NCBI GenBank assembly: GCA_003339415.1
Contig: PDHQ01000015.1
Location: 62,001 to 126,000, forward strand
Source: Ophiocordyceps camponoti-saundersi (nom. inval.)
Lineage: Eukaryota > Ascomycota > Sordariomycetes > Hypocreales > Ophiocordycipitaceae
Direction of reading: 5' to 3'
Length of the DNA: 64,000 bases
Shown here: positions 11,892 to 21,860 of the stretch, one piece after another
Position numbering within the stretch: position 1 is the first letter of the stretch
Layout: every line of letters starts with the position of its first letter
Translations under genes and position numbers: made by a program
The notes under the pieces: model-generated
What the model saw: the letters and a program-made list of their open reading frames with translations, nothing else
What the model was told of the DNA's origin: nothing
Databases searched by the model: none

Positions 11892-12559
11892 GGGCGCTGT
11901 GGGAGACTCCTGGTATTTTACTCAGGAGAATGTCTTCATGATATATGATAACTTGGTATACCGTGATGTTGTATGCCGTTACTCGGGAAATTTGCCGTAA
12001 AACCCTATGTTCATTGTTGATGTCCACTGTCGGAGAAAGGTGAGGAGAAAGGTGGAGGGTTGAAGGGTCAAGGCCTGCCCGAGTTCCAAAGCAGCTCTTC
12101 ATTCTCCTCACTCGAGAAGACTCGCCTACTGCCGACGGTAGGCTATTTTCGACCCGTGAACACAGCATCGGGTGCATCCCAGGATTCCGTCAGTATCTCT
12201 GACCCAGACATGATCACTTATGTGGTTGGACCAAGTTGTTCTTGCTGGCATCGAGTGATAGGAAGGGGCTCAGGGGCAGATTCTCTCATCTAGTTGGCTA
12301 GCGAACAATCGTAGACCCAGCTATGCCAGGCTATTGCTTCCTGTACTTCCACAAAGGATTCAGTTAGTCCAGCCGCCGCCAGAGTCCACAAATCTGCGAT
12401 CATTACCGCATGCATATGTACACTCGGAGGGCAGAGACAGTTCGTTCTATACAGTCAGATGGACCAGACATTTTCTCCTGGTTCCGGGACTTATTAATAT
12501 CGGCAGACGGCATCCCCTCCTCATATCCATATCCACACCCATATCCAGCAGAAAAGTTG
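11892..12559. other. Intergenic between convergent genes
   Basis: 3' flanks of the CYP505 gene (+) and of the four-span membrane gene (-). No additional gene or RNA recognised. Confidence 0.5.
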
Positions 12560-13352
12560 TTAACAATACCAAAGAGCCCGTCTTCGCCGTTGCCGAGCAG
12601 ATCGATTGTCCTTGAACATATCCCAGGCAGAGCATATTATGAAGATGACTCGCCAGGCCCTGCGTCGACAAACAAAACACAGTTAGCCTGAAAGATTCTC
12701 CACGATACAAGGAAGTCAAAAGTTAACAAAAGAGCCAACTTACATGACGAGCGTAAGAGAAAAAACAGATAAGCCGGGCCACTTGTTAACCGAATAGCGC
12801 GGACCGAACGCAGCCTTCACAACCTCAGAGTACAAGCCCGCAATCAATTCAGTGTTGGTTTCCACCCTGAACATCAGCGTCACGGCAATGGCGCCCATGG
12901 ACACAGTCAGGCAGATGAGGTCAAGCCACAGGATCCAAAACGGCCTCAAGATCTCGAAGCTAGATGCCGGGTATCCCAACGCCAACATCTGCCAGCAATC
13001 GGTGAAGAGAGCGGTGACGGCCTAGAAAGAGAGAGGAAGATGTCCTCTATCAGTGACTGTCCTTGAAAGAGAAGGTATAGACGAAACCCACCGCGAAAAA
13101 GCCCGGTATACAGAAGGCCGCGGCATCTGGATACACGTGAATGAAAAAAGCTAGGATGAGGATGCAAGCAATATCCGACGACCAGGCTAGCGCCCTGGCA
13201 ACGGCCCTCGCGAGGTTCCACGACAGATGATTGTAAACCCGTAATGGTAGGCATATGAATGATGAGAAAAGCATGTTCATGGCTGCAGACTGTGGCGACG
13301 ATGGAAAGACGGATGGCCTGCCTCGAGCATCAGACTGCCGGCAGTGTTGCAA
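12560..13352 (-). CDS. Small four-span membrane protein of unknown function
   Basis: Three-exon model on the minus strand: 13352-13092, 13021-12744, 12659-12560. The introns are GTGGGT...CTAG and GTAAGT...CGCAG; phases match and the stop is TAA. The product is 212 residues (188 if the second ATG, 13280, is used). Hydrophobic segments lie near residues 55-75, 88-105, 118-140 and 172-195, and the C-terminus is very basic (RQRRRR). The last exon is missed if only open frames are read, because an ATG spans the exon2/exon3 junction. I do not recognise the family; it is not a Ctr copper transporter by motif (no MxxxM/GxxxG pair seen). It lies 305 bp downstream of the ferric reductase on the same strand. 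Confidence 0.65.
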
Positions 13353-13657
13353 GTAGATTGATGGGATGTCGAGAGGTTGGGGGTGTCCCGATTGAAGCGG
13401 AGTTTTCAGCAGGCAAAGATTTCAAAACATTCACAGGCTTTTCTTACGACGCGACTAGAAATGAGTTGCGGACGGCGTGTAACCTTGGCTGCTGCTCATT
13501 ACAGTCAGGTATCAGTCAATGTCTGCAAAGATGAAGCCAAACAGCCCGTAAGAAGAGGCCGGCGGGTGAGGGTCTAACCTTTTGATTCCTGGTACGGAGT
13601 CTATCTGACGAGCACAGATAACAGGAGTCGGTGACATGCGTGTAGAAACAAGCAAGT
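13353..13657. other. Short intergenic spacer
   Basis: Spacer between two same-strand genes: 3' flank of the reductase and 5' flank of the membrane protein. No clear TATA box or terminator recognised. Confidence 0.4.
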
Positions 13658-15542
13658 TCAAAAAGCATACTCCTCTGCGTGCAGGTAGATTCCCTGAGCG
13701 CCAGTCCCTTTATGAACGGCCCTTTCGTCGCTTAATCGACTGACGCAGTTGCGCGTCCGGGCCACCAGTTCTCGGCCTCCGCAGACGATGACGGCCGTTT
13801 CGCCCCAGGCCTGCTCCACGGGCTCCCTGATTAGGGATTCGATGTCGGGCCTGACCGTGTACTGACGGATGTACTCGTCTTCGTGCTCGTCATCAATGTC
13901 ATCGCCGCTACTGCTCTCACGACAGCATGAAGGCTCATCAAACGAGTCGGCAGCGGCAGCCTTCTCAGCGGCGGCGACGTCGCTCGGCCGACGGGGCTGC
14001 TGGAGCAGCGGCTCGCTCGGACGTCCTGCGGTAATGGCAACGTGTAGATAGACAGCGATGCCGGCCTGTCGCGCCCGCTTCGCCGCGTCCTTGGCTCGGC
14101 CGAGGTAAAAGTCGACCTCGGCGGCGGTGCGGGCGATGAGGGCTAGGTCAACACGGCGGACACACACGGTCCCAGGGGTAGCAGCCGCCACGCTTTCGAG
14201 TAGAGGTAGGACAAAGCTTGCTCCGGTAGAGGCGCCGATCAGAATAAGGGTCTCGTATGTGTCCCAGCGTGGCGGTACGCCGAAGGGACCGTAGAGGAAG
14301 GCCTTGAGAGCACGCTCCGGCTGGCGAGCGACGCAGGCGTGGAGACGTTTAGAGAAGCCGCCGTGTGCGCGGACGACGAGGTGAAGACTTGCGTCACCAC
14401 CAGGCTCGTGGGCTCCGGCGATAGTGTAGGGATGAGCTTCAAGAGGCCCCAGACGTGGAACCCAAAGGTAAACGTGCTGACCGGCACGCCAGCTGAAGCG
14501 GATATGCTTGACGGTGACAAGGGTGACGTCTTGGCCAAGAAGACGTAGCGTCGCGTCGTGGCCGAGGAGGCTGGACGATGATGCCGGCCAACGAACGTTT
14601 CGCCACAGCAATAACGTAACGCGAGCAACCCGGTCCCAGACAAAGAAGCCGATGGCCATCCACAGCAGATAGCGGGCGTTGGCGGGTATGTGTCGATACA
14701 GCAGCCACAGCATCACGACGGCCGAGGCAATGTGTTGGAACAGCCAGACCTCGTAGGCAAGCCGACGGACAGGGACGAAGCCGACGACGACGGACCAAAG
14801 CAGCACGCCCCAGGCGCCAAGCCCGTACCTGACCAGAGGCATGGTGGACAGCTCGAAAGCGACAAAGTCGGCGCGCTCCCATTCTGTCCAGAAGTGAAAG
14901 CCGTGGACGGTGGCGGTGACCAACATGGTCCGCGCCACCCAGCGGTGCAGCCAGGCAAGACGCTCATGACCGCATCCGACCAGCCAGCCGAGCGGATTGC
15001 ACTTGAGAGCCAAAAGATAGATGAGGGGCAGTTGCGCGAGGGCGATCCAGGCGTTGCGATAGCCGATGCGCTCCCAGTAGTAGACATCAGGGCGGACGGC
15101 GCCGTAGCTCATGGAGAAGGCGACGACAGCCCAGTAGACGAGCAGAAGCAGCACGCGGCCCAGTGGCGGCGGAGAAGCCCAGCGCAGTCCGGCCATGGTC
15201 GGGGGTGTCGCCTGAGGAAGGCCGGCTTCGCGAGCGAGGGCCGTGACGGTGGCCCATGCCTGACTGACGGGGCCTACGGGCCGGGTACAGACGGCGTGAG
15301 GGATGGCCGGGTCGGCGCAAGCCTTGAGCCTGTGACTCGGGGGTTAGGGAGAGAAGTGAAGGAAGGGGTGGGTTTCCGACGTGCCTCTGGTAAGCGATGT
15401 AGTAGTTGACGGCTTGTAAGACGGCGGCGATGCCAACGGCGGCGACGACGATGTACCAAAAGGCGCGGGCGAAGGCGTAATTCGCATCGCTGCCGAGGCC
15501 TTCAACGTGGCCGGAGCCGTGATTGTGACCGGACATGTCCAT
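13658..15542 (-). CDS. Ferric/cupric reductase (FRE family) with Met/His-rich N-terminus
   Basis: Plasma-membrane metalloreductase that passes electrons from NADPH through FAD and two hemes to extracellular Fe(III) or Cu(II). Exons 15542-15385 and 15329-13658; the 609-residue frame requires a GC-AG intron (donor AG/GCACGT, acceptor TCACAG, branch-like CTAAC). The extracellular N-terminus begins MDMSGHNHGSGH, a Met/His cluster suggestive of metal binding. A first membrane span lies near residues 25-48. The core shows two H-x13-H pairs (one beginning HRWVART near residue 181, one in QHIASAVV...YRH) for the bis-heme. FAD motif HPYTIAG and nucleotide motif GASTGASF follow, then an acidic insert (EDEY region) before the C-terminal CGG. 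Divergent from the BIM1-like gene, which supports a copper-linked role (inference). Confidence 0.92.
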
Positions 15543-15670
15543 GGTTGCAAAGATGTTGTTGAAAGTCGTTGAATTGAGCGCCCTTTAGTGTCTGCGATCC
15601 ATGGCGGAGAGAAGCGAGGAGGGTCTGCAGACAATTCAGGGGTCGGCCGGGCTGACTGCCGCTAGGAGAA

Positions 15671-15678
15671 TGAGCAAG
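15671..15678 (-). promoter_or_regulatory. Putative copper-response element, copy 1
   Basis: CTTGCTCA on the minus strand, about 130 bp upstream of the reductase ATG. It differs by one base from the Mac1-type element TTTGCTCA known from yeast. Function is inferred. Confidence 0.35.
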
Positions 15679-15708
15679 TTTGTGGGCTTCTGATGAGACG
15701 CTTAGCAA

Positions 15709-15716
15709 CTTGCTCA
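15709..15716 (+). promoter_or_regulatory. Putative copper-response element, copy 2
   Basis: CTTGCTCA on the plus strand, 30 bp from copy 1 and in inverted orientation to it. Paired inverted sites are typical of Mac1-type control. Function is inferred. Confidence 0.35.
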
Positions 15717-16187
15717 GGAGGGGTGCGGCATGATGTTGTCGCTGCCTTTGAAGACGACGATGATGATGATGATGATGGGATAGTGGTGGTGGTGGACACT
15801 GGACAGGGGATGGTGAGGTCTTGAGTGAGCCTGTATTTGTAGGGCGTGGTGATGTTTGGATGAAGGGAAGAGGAGAGTTTTTTTTTTCTGTTGAGAAGCT
15901 GATTTTCGTGTAAGAGGAGAGAGAAAGTTGCTGATTTCAGGTAGCACGGATATGGAACGGGAAGAGCGTCGATCCCATTGATCCTTTGCGTCGTTTTTCC
16001 TTGGTCCTTGTTTCTTTTCTTCCTCAAACAGAGAGTGCCTGAGGCTAGGTAGGTGGTAGGTATAGAAGGCTACATTACAGGCTCCTACAGGCTCCTACGG
16101 GCTCCTACAGGCCCTCTCTCTGTGTCTCTCTGTCCCGCTCTGCCGGGAAGAAGACGGTCGGTCGGTCCATCAGATAATGGGGGAAAA

Positions 16188-16195
16188 CTTGCTCA
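16188..16195 (+). promoter_or_regulatory. Putative copper-response element, copy 3
   Basis: Third CTTGCTCA copy, about 690 bp upstream of the BIM1-like ATG and 650 bp upstream of the reductase ATG. Confidence 0.3.
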
Positions 16196-16887
16196 AACAT
16201 TCTCACCCTTTGTCTGATTGGCTTCAAGCCTCTCCACCAGCCCAAGGAAAGCGGGCACCGCCGCCGCACCGGCCTCCCCAGTTTATTGCCTACCACCTCC
16301 TACTTCTTCCCCTAGGTATGTACAACTGAACCTGCTTACCTACAGGCTACTTACCTACCTGTAACGTTGGACAGTTGGTTGTTGTTATTACCCGGATTCA
16401 GCGCTATAAGTGAGAGGAGGGTGAGAAGGAAATCGAAAGAGACGATACATGCATTGTGTACGGAGTTTGCATATTAGCAGCATGTAAATGAATACCTACT
16501 CTGTAGAGAGAGAGAGAGAGAGAAAGAAAGAAAGGCAAAGCGACGGGATCCCCCCTCCCCCTCCCCTGCATGTTTACCTACCTGTACCTCTTGACTGAAG
16601 CGGCATTCAAAACCCCCCCGGCTTCTTCTTCTTATTCTCCTTCTTCTTCTACTACCCCTTCTGCTCCTCTTCTCCTCTTCTCCGTGTAACCAAGAGGAAG
16701 GAAAAACTGATTTGATCCTGAAGAGTCAAAAGTAGGGCAAAAGAGAAAAGAGACACAGAAAACTCTGCATCTTCTCGTCTTCATCTGACCCCTTTCACTT
16801 ACATACATACATATATACATTGTCGTCGTCGTCACAGTCGTCTTCGTCTTCGTCCTCTTTCATCCTCCTTCGTCCAACAGCGCAAAG

Positions 16888-17616
16888 ATGCTGCTCCCCT
16901 TCGCCGCCAGTCTCTGGCTCGGTCTTGCCGCAGCTCACTTCACGCTCCTGTACCCGCCTTCAATCGGCTTCTCCGACGACAACGAAGACAAGGCTCCCTG
17001 CGGCGGCTTCGACCCCGACTTCTCCAAGCCGGCCTTCGACTTCCACGTCGGCGGCGAGCCGCTCGCCATGCGACTGACGCATACCCAGGGCAATTGGCTC
17101 TTCCGTGCCACGACAGATCAAAAGGCCGGCTCCGGCTGGAAGCAAATGTTTCCCATCGTCATGCAGAGCGGAATCGGAGACTTTTGCGAGCCTGCCGTTG
17201 CTGCGCCGAGCGACTTTGAGGGGAAGAAGGGTGTCGTCAGCGTCGTCTCGTCGGCTGCCGATGGAACCTTGTTCCAGGTAAGTAAGAAAGGAGAGAGTGT
17301 CAAAAGAAAGACGAGACAGGCTGACCGACGGGGGGGAAACGACTGGTAGTGCGTCGCCGTCAACTTCGTCAAGGGCTCGGCCGATAAAGTTCCTTCGGAA
17401 TGTCGAAACGCCTCGTCCGTCCAAGCTTCCTTTACGTCCGACGATCAATTATCGGCCCTCTTGGGAGACGCGTCTTCTTCGTCGTCGCCAACGCGGTCCT
17501 CGGGCGGTGCCTCTACCGCTACCCCGAGTCACGGCGCCGCCCAGGCCTTGACTTTCAATCAAGGGTCCGTCGTCGCCGTTGCTGCCGCTGCCGCCATGGT
17601 CGGTCTGTTGGCGTAA
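16888..17616 (+). CDS. BIM1-like (X325, LPMO-like) GPI-anchored copper-binding protein
   Basis: Cell-surface copper-binding protein of the X325 family. These have an LPMO-like fold but are linked to copper acquisition rather than polysaccharide cleavage (known for Cryptococcus Bim1). Exons 16888-17277 and 17350-17616, phase 0, intron GTAAGT...GGTAG; 218 residues. The signal peptide ends in AAA and the mature protein begins with His17 (HFTLLYPP), the N-terminal histidine required for a copper brace. Conserved features are PCGGF, GNWLF, an invariant-looking FC near residue 98 and a Cys pair opening exon 2. A Ser/Thr-rich stretch and a hydrophobic C-terminus (AAAAAMVGLLA) indicate a GPI anchor. 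Divergent partner of the metalloreductase. Confidence 0.88.
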
Positions 17617-20271
17617 AGAATGCTCGAGGCTGGCCTTGAGCTACGAGGAAGAAAGAAAGCGCGTCTGTTCCCATCACCAACTTTTCTGTCTTATTATGTC
17701 ACTTCGATAGTCGTTCAACGAATGAAAGCCATTTGCTTGCGCCACGACCAAGACTGGCCATTTCCAACCCCACGCTTCCCTGATGATGATACCCCATCAA
17801 AAAAAAAAGGAATTATATACAGGCATATATCGACGTCGACGACGGTCGAACAAGGAGGAATGACAGCAAAAGACTCGAGTCAACAGAACTCCTCCTGCCT
17901 AGCTCGTGTCGAGATTGTCATGAAGGAGAATGGCAGATCCTTGAGTCTTGGTATAGGGATCCGAGATACCTGAGTTGAGGGACACGACTACATACATACA
18001 TACTGTACATACATCCATGTCATACATCTGTGTGTTATTCGCGCATGTCAGGCCTCCTATCCAGAACGATGCCGGGTTACTTTAAAACCAGCTTCCTCTA
18101 TGTATGTATGTATGTATGTATGTATTAGAACTTTACTCCGTACCAGTGACGGCAAAAACAGGTCTCCAAGCAGATGGTGGGCAGGCATGACGCCCTGCCA
18201 TGGGAGGGACGATTGGTAAGGCCGCGGGCACAAATTGGCACCACCCCTCCCCCCTTTTCTAGACAGATCATCATCCTTAGGTCAAATTGAGCACGACCGT
18301 TTTGCTGTTTAAGGCACTTATTCTAAGAAAAACGACTGACAGACAGGCAGATATTGACGTATCCAATAATAACATGAGCTTCGGACTGAAAACCCAGGAG
18401 ACAACTTATCCTATCCTTGGCAATCATCTCCCATGACATGACAACTTCCGGGCCCCTTCCATGCTCGACTCGAGGTCCAATCATCTTCACATCCCGGCAT
18501 AGCAGTTGAGAATTCTGACAGTGATCTAGAACCGGATAAGACCGAGAGGCAATAGTATTAATGTATGTACACATATGCATATACATATTATTGGATCATT
18601 CAGAGTGTGTGCACAGCCCTCTAGACCGGCATTTCGATCAAAGGTGCCTCTAATTAGAGAAACATCATCCTGTACATACATACATACATAACAGAAACGT
18701 TTACAAAAGGTTGGTTTAAGTCCGAAGTCCAAGTTCTGGAGCAACTGTCTTGTGACGTTTTCCTTCCATTTACATGCAAATTATTAATATGGCCAACTCG
18801 ACTCTCTCGAGGGACTTGTATGTATGTATGTACACATGCGTTGTATGTACATACAACATGCCTACGTACTTGTGTAAGGCCCTTTAAGGTGTTTGGAATT
18901 CGATTTTCAGACTCTGGCAATAGTCAATCACGTGGATTATAGGTAACACACATGCAGTCGTTGCGCGAAGACATGAACCCTCGGGCAATCGTACATACAT
19001 ACATACATACATACACATGTATGAACATACATACATACATAGGTATGTACGTATGTATGTATGTATGAGTAAAATCATTCACTTAACCTGCTGAGCCGGA
19101 ATTTTGGAGATCGTGTCATGGTCGAATCATGATCATATCATGACAGCCACTGCCCGTTAAAGGCAGAACAAGCATGAATCATTCCTTCATACTCAGTTGT
19201 TCTTATCAGATTCCTGAGAGTGCATACATACATATATGTATGTATGTATAGCTAGCTATAGCCTATACATAGGTAGGTATTATCGCTCGTAGGCATAAAA
19301 GCGAGCTGTTATCAGATCGTTAAGTCCCGTAGCAACATATAATACGGCATCAAGTATAGGTAGGCGTCTTGGGCAGCTTGGGTCGAACGCCAATACGGAG
19401 ATGGCCGATGCTGAAATAACAGAAACCCTCAAAGTGGGATATTAAGGAAGAGTTTTGACTCGTCATGATACTGATTCGAGGCACTTCCACGTGGTCCATG
19501 TACATATGTATGTATGTGCCAGGAATGTATGTACATATGTATGTACAAGGCATGGCGAGCTTGGGCGTCACAGTAGGACAGGCTTTGCACGTGGGAAAAA
19601 GCCGCTGGCTCGCTCTTAGGCATCATATCCGGCCTTGACGCTGTTACCTTGCAGGCTTCCACATGGGCATCTCGATGCCGCTGCCTAAGATAGACGAACG
19701 ATGGCTCTGCCTCGCATATATGCATTTTTACAAGTTGAATACCTAAAATAGCCTACAAATCCGCGGCCCATCTTCAGGCGAGACAATTACATTGCTCGGA
19801 TAAATAAGCCGGTAGTTGATCGATTGATTATCAGGCTGATGTGACCGAACGTCGCGGCATCGATCTGCACAAGCAGATGGTGCTATAACACTATCTACAG
19901 GTATGTATTTACATACATACATACATACATATAGTATGTGTGTGTGTGTGTGTGTGTGTATCCATATGTATATGAATGTGTGCACAAGCTCTGCCCAGTT
20001 CGATAGTAGTGGGTACTCTAGATTTGAACTTGGCTTCGGCAAACATTTAAATAGGATGAGGGAAATAGTACATATGTATGTACGGATATGCCTAGAGGCT
20101 ATACGGATACTCAATATGTACATATGTAGGCTACTATCTAGGACCTAGGCAGCTCCATATACATACATACATACAACATCCATGGTATAGGCCGATAGAA
20201 ACAAAGCATCCAACTGCCTGGCACAGAATCGGGTGATGAGTTGAAGCTTAATGCCCATGCAACTGCACGTC
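17617..20271. other. Intergenic, 2.6 kb, microsatellite-rich
   Basis: No gene seen. Many (GTAT)n/(CATA)n tracts occur, e.g. 18099-18125, 18672-18690, 18991-19068 and 19910-19930, plus a (TG)n run at 19936-19958. The ORFs here are short and encode Tyr/His/Thr/Cys repeats typical of these tetranucleotides. Confidence 0.55.
18991..19068. repeat. Inverted (CATA)n/(TATG)n tetranucleotide arrays
   Basis: CATA repeats at about 18991-19015 and 19025-19040 are followed by TATG repeats at about 19042-19068. The arms are mutually complementary and could form a hairpin in RNA or single-stranded DNA. Confidence 0.8.
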
Positions 20272-20279
20272 TATAAAAA
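20272..20279 (+). promoter_or_regulatory. TATA box of the secreted protein gene
   Basis: TATAAAAA lies 129 bp upstream of ATG 20408. The sequence between is pyrimidine-rich, typical of a fungal leader. Confidence 0.55.
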
Positions 20280-20407
20280 GCCCCCTGTCCTGTGATATTT
20301 CCCCCTTCGCTACTCCCGCCTTGGCCGAGCGCTCTACGCAGACTTCTCCCATCTCGGCTGCCCAGAAACCCCATCACACGTTCCCTTCCCATCACCGCCC
20401 GCCCGCC

Positions 20408-21433
20408 ATGAAAGCCATAATCGCAGCTCTATTCCTGCTGGCATCGTGCGCCGAAGCCAAAAAGCCCGATGTGATATGGGCCAAGGGCGCGCTCCGCCAT
20501 ATGAGGCAGAACGGCGGCAAAGGCGGCTCCTGGCCGGACGAGACCTGTTCCTGGCCTCAAGGCGGTCAAATCGACTGGGAACTTCCCCCAGCCCGGGAGG
20601 AGGACATTACCGAATCCTCGTGCCTCGCCAACTGGAAGTACTGCTCAAGCGTCACGTGGCAGCGTCGTCTCGAGTTCGTCAAGAGCCCCTTTCAGCCGCA
20701 TCATACGCTCTACAAGGAGATTTTCGCCGGCATGTTGCCCAAGCCCAACGTTAGCTTGTCCGTTCGACGACAGACGGTTTCCTGGACGTCGAATCTGGGC
20801 CGTGAAAACGTGACGATGAAAATCAATGGTATCGGGCAGAATATCAGCGATCCACAGAATAAGTGGTTGGCGAGGGCAGATCTCGTCCACGATGCCAAGA
20901 ATAACGACACTCACATCCTCTTCTCCGAGTCTCGAGCCCGTTACGTCCAATCATACGACAAGAAGATTAAGAGGAAATTCGTCTGCGGACCTAACGAGTT
21001 GTGCGCCGTTCAAACACTGACCTTTCACGTCGCCATGGCTGGCATCTGCCGTCCAAGACCAATGGTAATATGCAAGTCCGATGGAACCAAGGAGGATCTG
21101 TGCAACCCGCTGGAGATGAGGCGTCGAAACCATTATGCGGAGCGCGTCAGTATCCACAGATTCGACAGCTGCGAACAGTACAACCGCTTCGTCTGGGACA
21201 GCTGCTACACCGAGAGCAACATGGGTCCTTTGCCGGTGAAATGCAGCATGCCGTCGGTACCGCTTGCTTACAACGGCAAGCCGGTCTTTGTGCTGCACTT
21301 CATCCGGTCCAAGATCAACAAGAAGCTGGCGGGGAGGGCTTTGTCTTCTGAGGCCGTAACAGATTGGTCGAAGCTCATCGGCGAGAACGACATTGTGGAA
21401 GAGGAGATTTTCATGATTGATGATGAGGAGTAA
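20408..21433 (+). CDS. Secreted protein, C-x5-C-x14-C-x7-C family, unknown function
   Basis: 341 residues, single exon. I start at 20408 because it opens directly into a signal peptide (MKAIIAALFLLASCAEA). An in-frame ATG at 20321 would put 29 hydrophilic residues before it and lies in the presumed leader. After the leader come a Trp/Gly-rich Cys-poor part and a segment alternating polar and hydrophobic residues. A Cys core follows at about residues 193-223 with spacing C-x5-C-x14-C-x7-C and an internal AMAGIC. Three more Cys lie further on and the tail is acidic. The same Cys spacing occurs in the secreted protein at 39400-40482, so the two are probably distant paralogs. No catalytic motif recognised. 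Confidence 0.8.
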   Translation: MKAIIAALFLLASCAEAKKPDVIWAKGALRHMRQNGGKGGSWPDETCSWPQGGQIDWELPPAREEDITESSCLANWKYCSSVTWQRRLEFVKSPFQPHHTLYKEIFAGMLPKPNVSLSVRRQTVSWTSNLGRENVTMKINGIGQNISDPQNKWLARADLVHDAKNNDTHILFSESRARYVQSYDKKIKRKFVCGPNELCAVQTLTFHVAMAGICRPRPMVICKSDGTKEDLCNPLEMRRRNHYAERVSIHRFDSCEQYNRFVWDSCYTESNMGPLPVKCSMPSVPLAYNGKPVFVLHFIRSKINKKLAGRALSSEAVTDWSKLIGENDIVEEEIFMIDDEE

Positions 21434-21860
21434 GGAGGGTGTGTTCTCTACTGAAGAGATGAAGGAAACGCTTTGGGCTGGCACTCCATCTGGACAAGCA
21501 TAATACCTAGTCAACGATCGCGTCCGGATGGATTATTTACGAGACTCAACTCCACGACATACATACATACCTATATAGACGAGTCAGATCTTAGAATCCG
21601 CACATGGCCAAGACATGATTAACTGCTGTACAAAAAAAGACTACCCCTCTCTACTTTTACCACACATCTTCTGCCTCTTTGACCCGGCCTTGGATCAGCC
21701 TTGTCATGATAGCCGGCATCGGCATCGGGATTGCGATCAAGGAGCAAACAGCATGAAAACACATTGCGCATGGAGTTGGCGGGAGAGACAAAAAAAATAT
21801 TAACGTGCCTATACTTTTCATCCGTGACGTTACAAAGAGACGCCTTTCTTCCCCCCCCAT
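21434..21860. other. Intergenic between convergent genes
   Basis: 3' flanks of the secreted protein gene (+) and PNS1 (-), with a short CATA tract at 21558-21570. Nothing else supported. Confidence 0.5.

Larger units (their letters stand above)
15543..16887. other. Shared divergent promoter region of reductase and BIM1-like genes
   Basis: 1.35 kb between divergent starts. It contains three CTTGCTCA octamers (annotated separately), a (GAT)n run at 15759-15778, an (AG)n run at 16505-16525, short ACCT/AGGT motifs and C/T-rich stretches near 16540-16680. Open frames here are repeat-derived. Confidence 0.55.

Noticed and set aside
14690..15409. 239-codon frame on the plus strand
   Set aside because: Shadow of the ferric reductase coding strand.
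15714..15947. Small frame with poly-Ile and poly-His
   Set aside because: Caused by the (GAT)n/(ATC)n run in the FRE promoter.
18960..19070. Regular short repeats suggesting a CRISPR-like array
   Set aside because: Plain CATA/TATG microsatellite with no unique spacers, in a eukaryotic genome.
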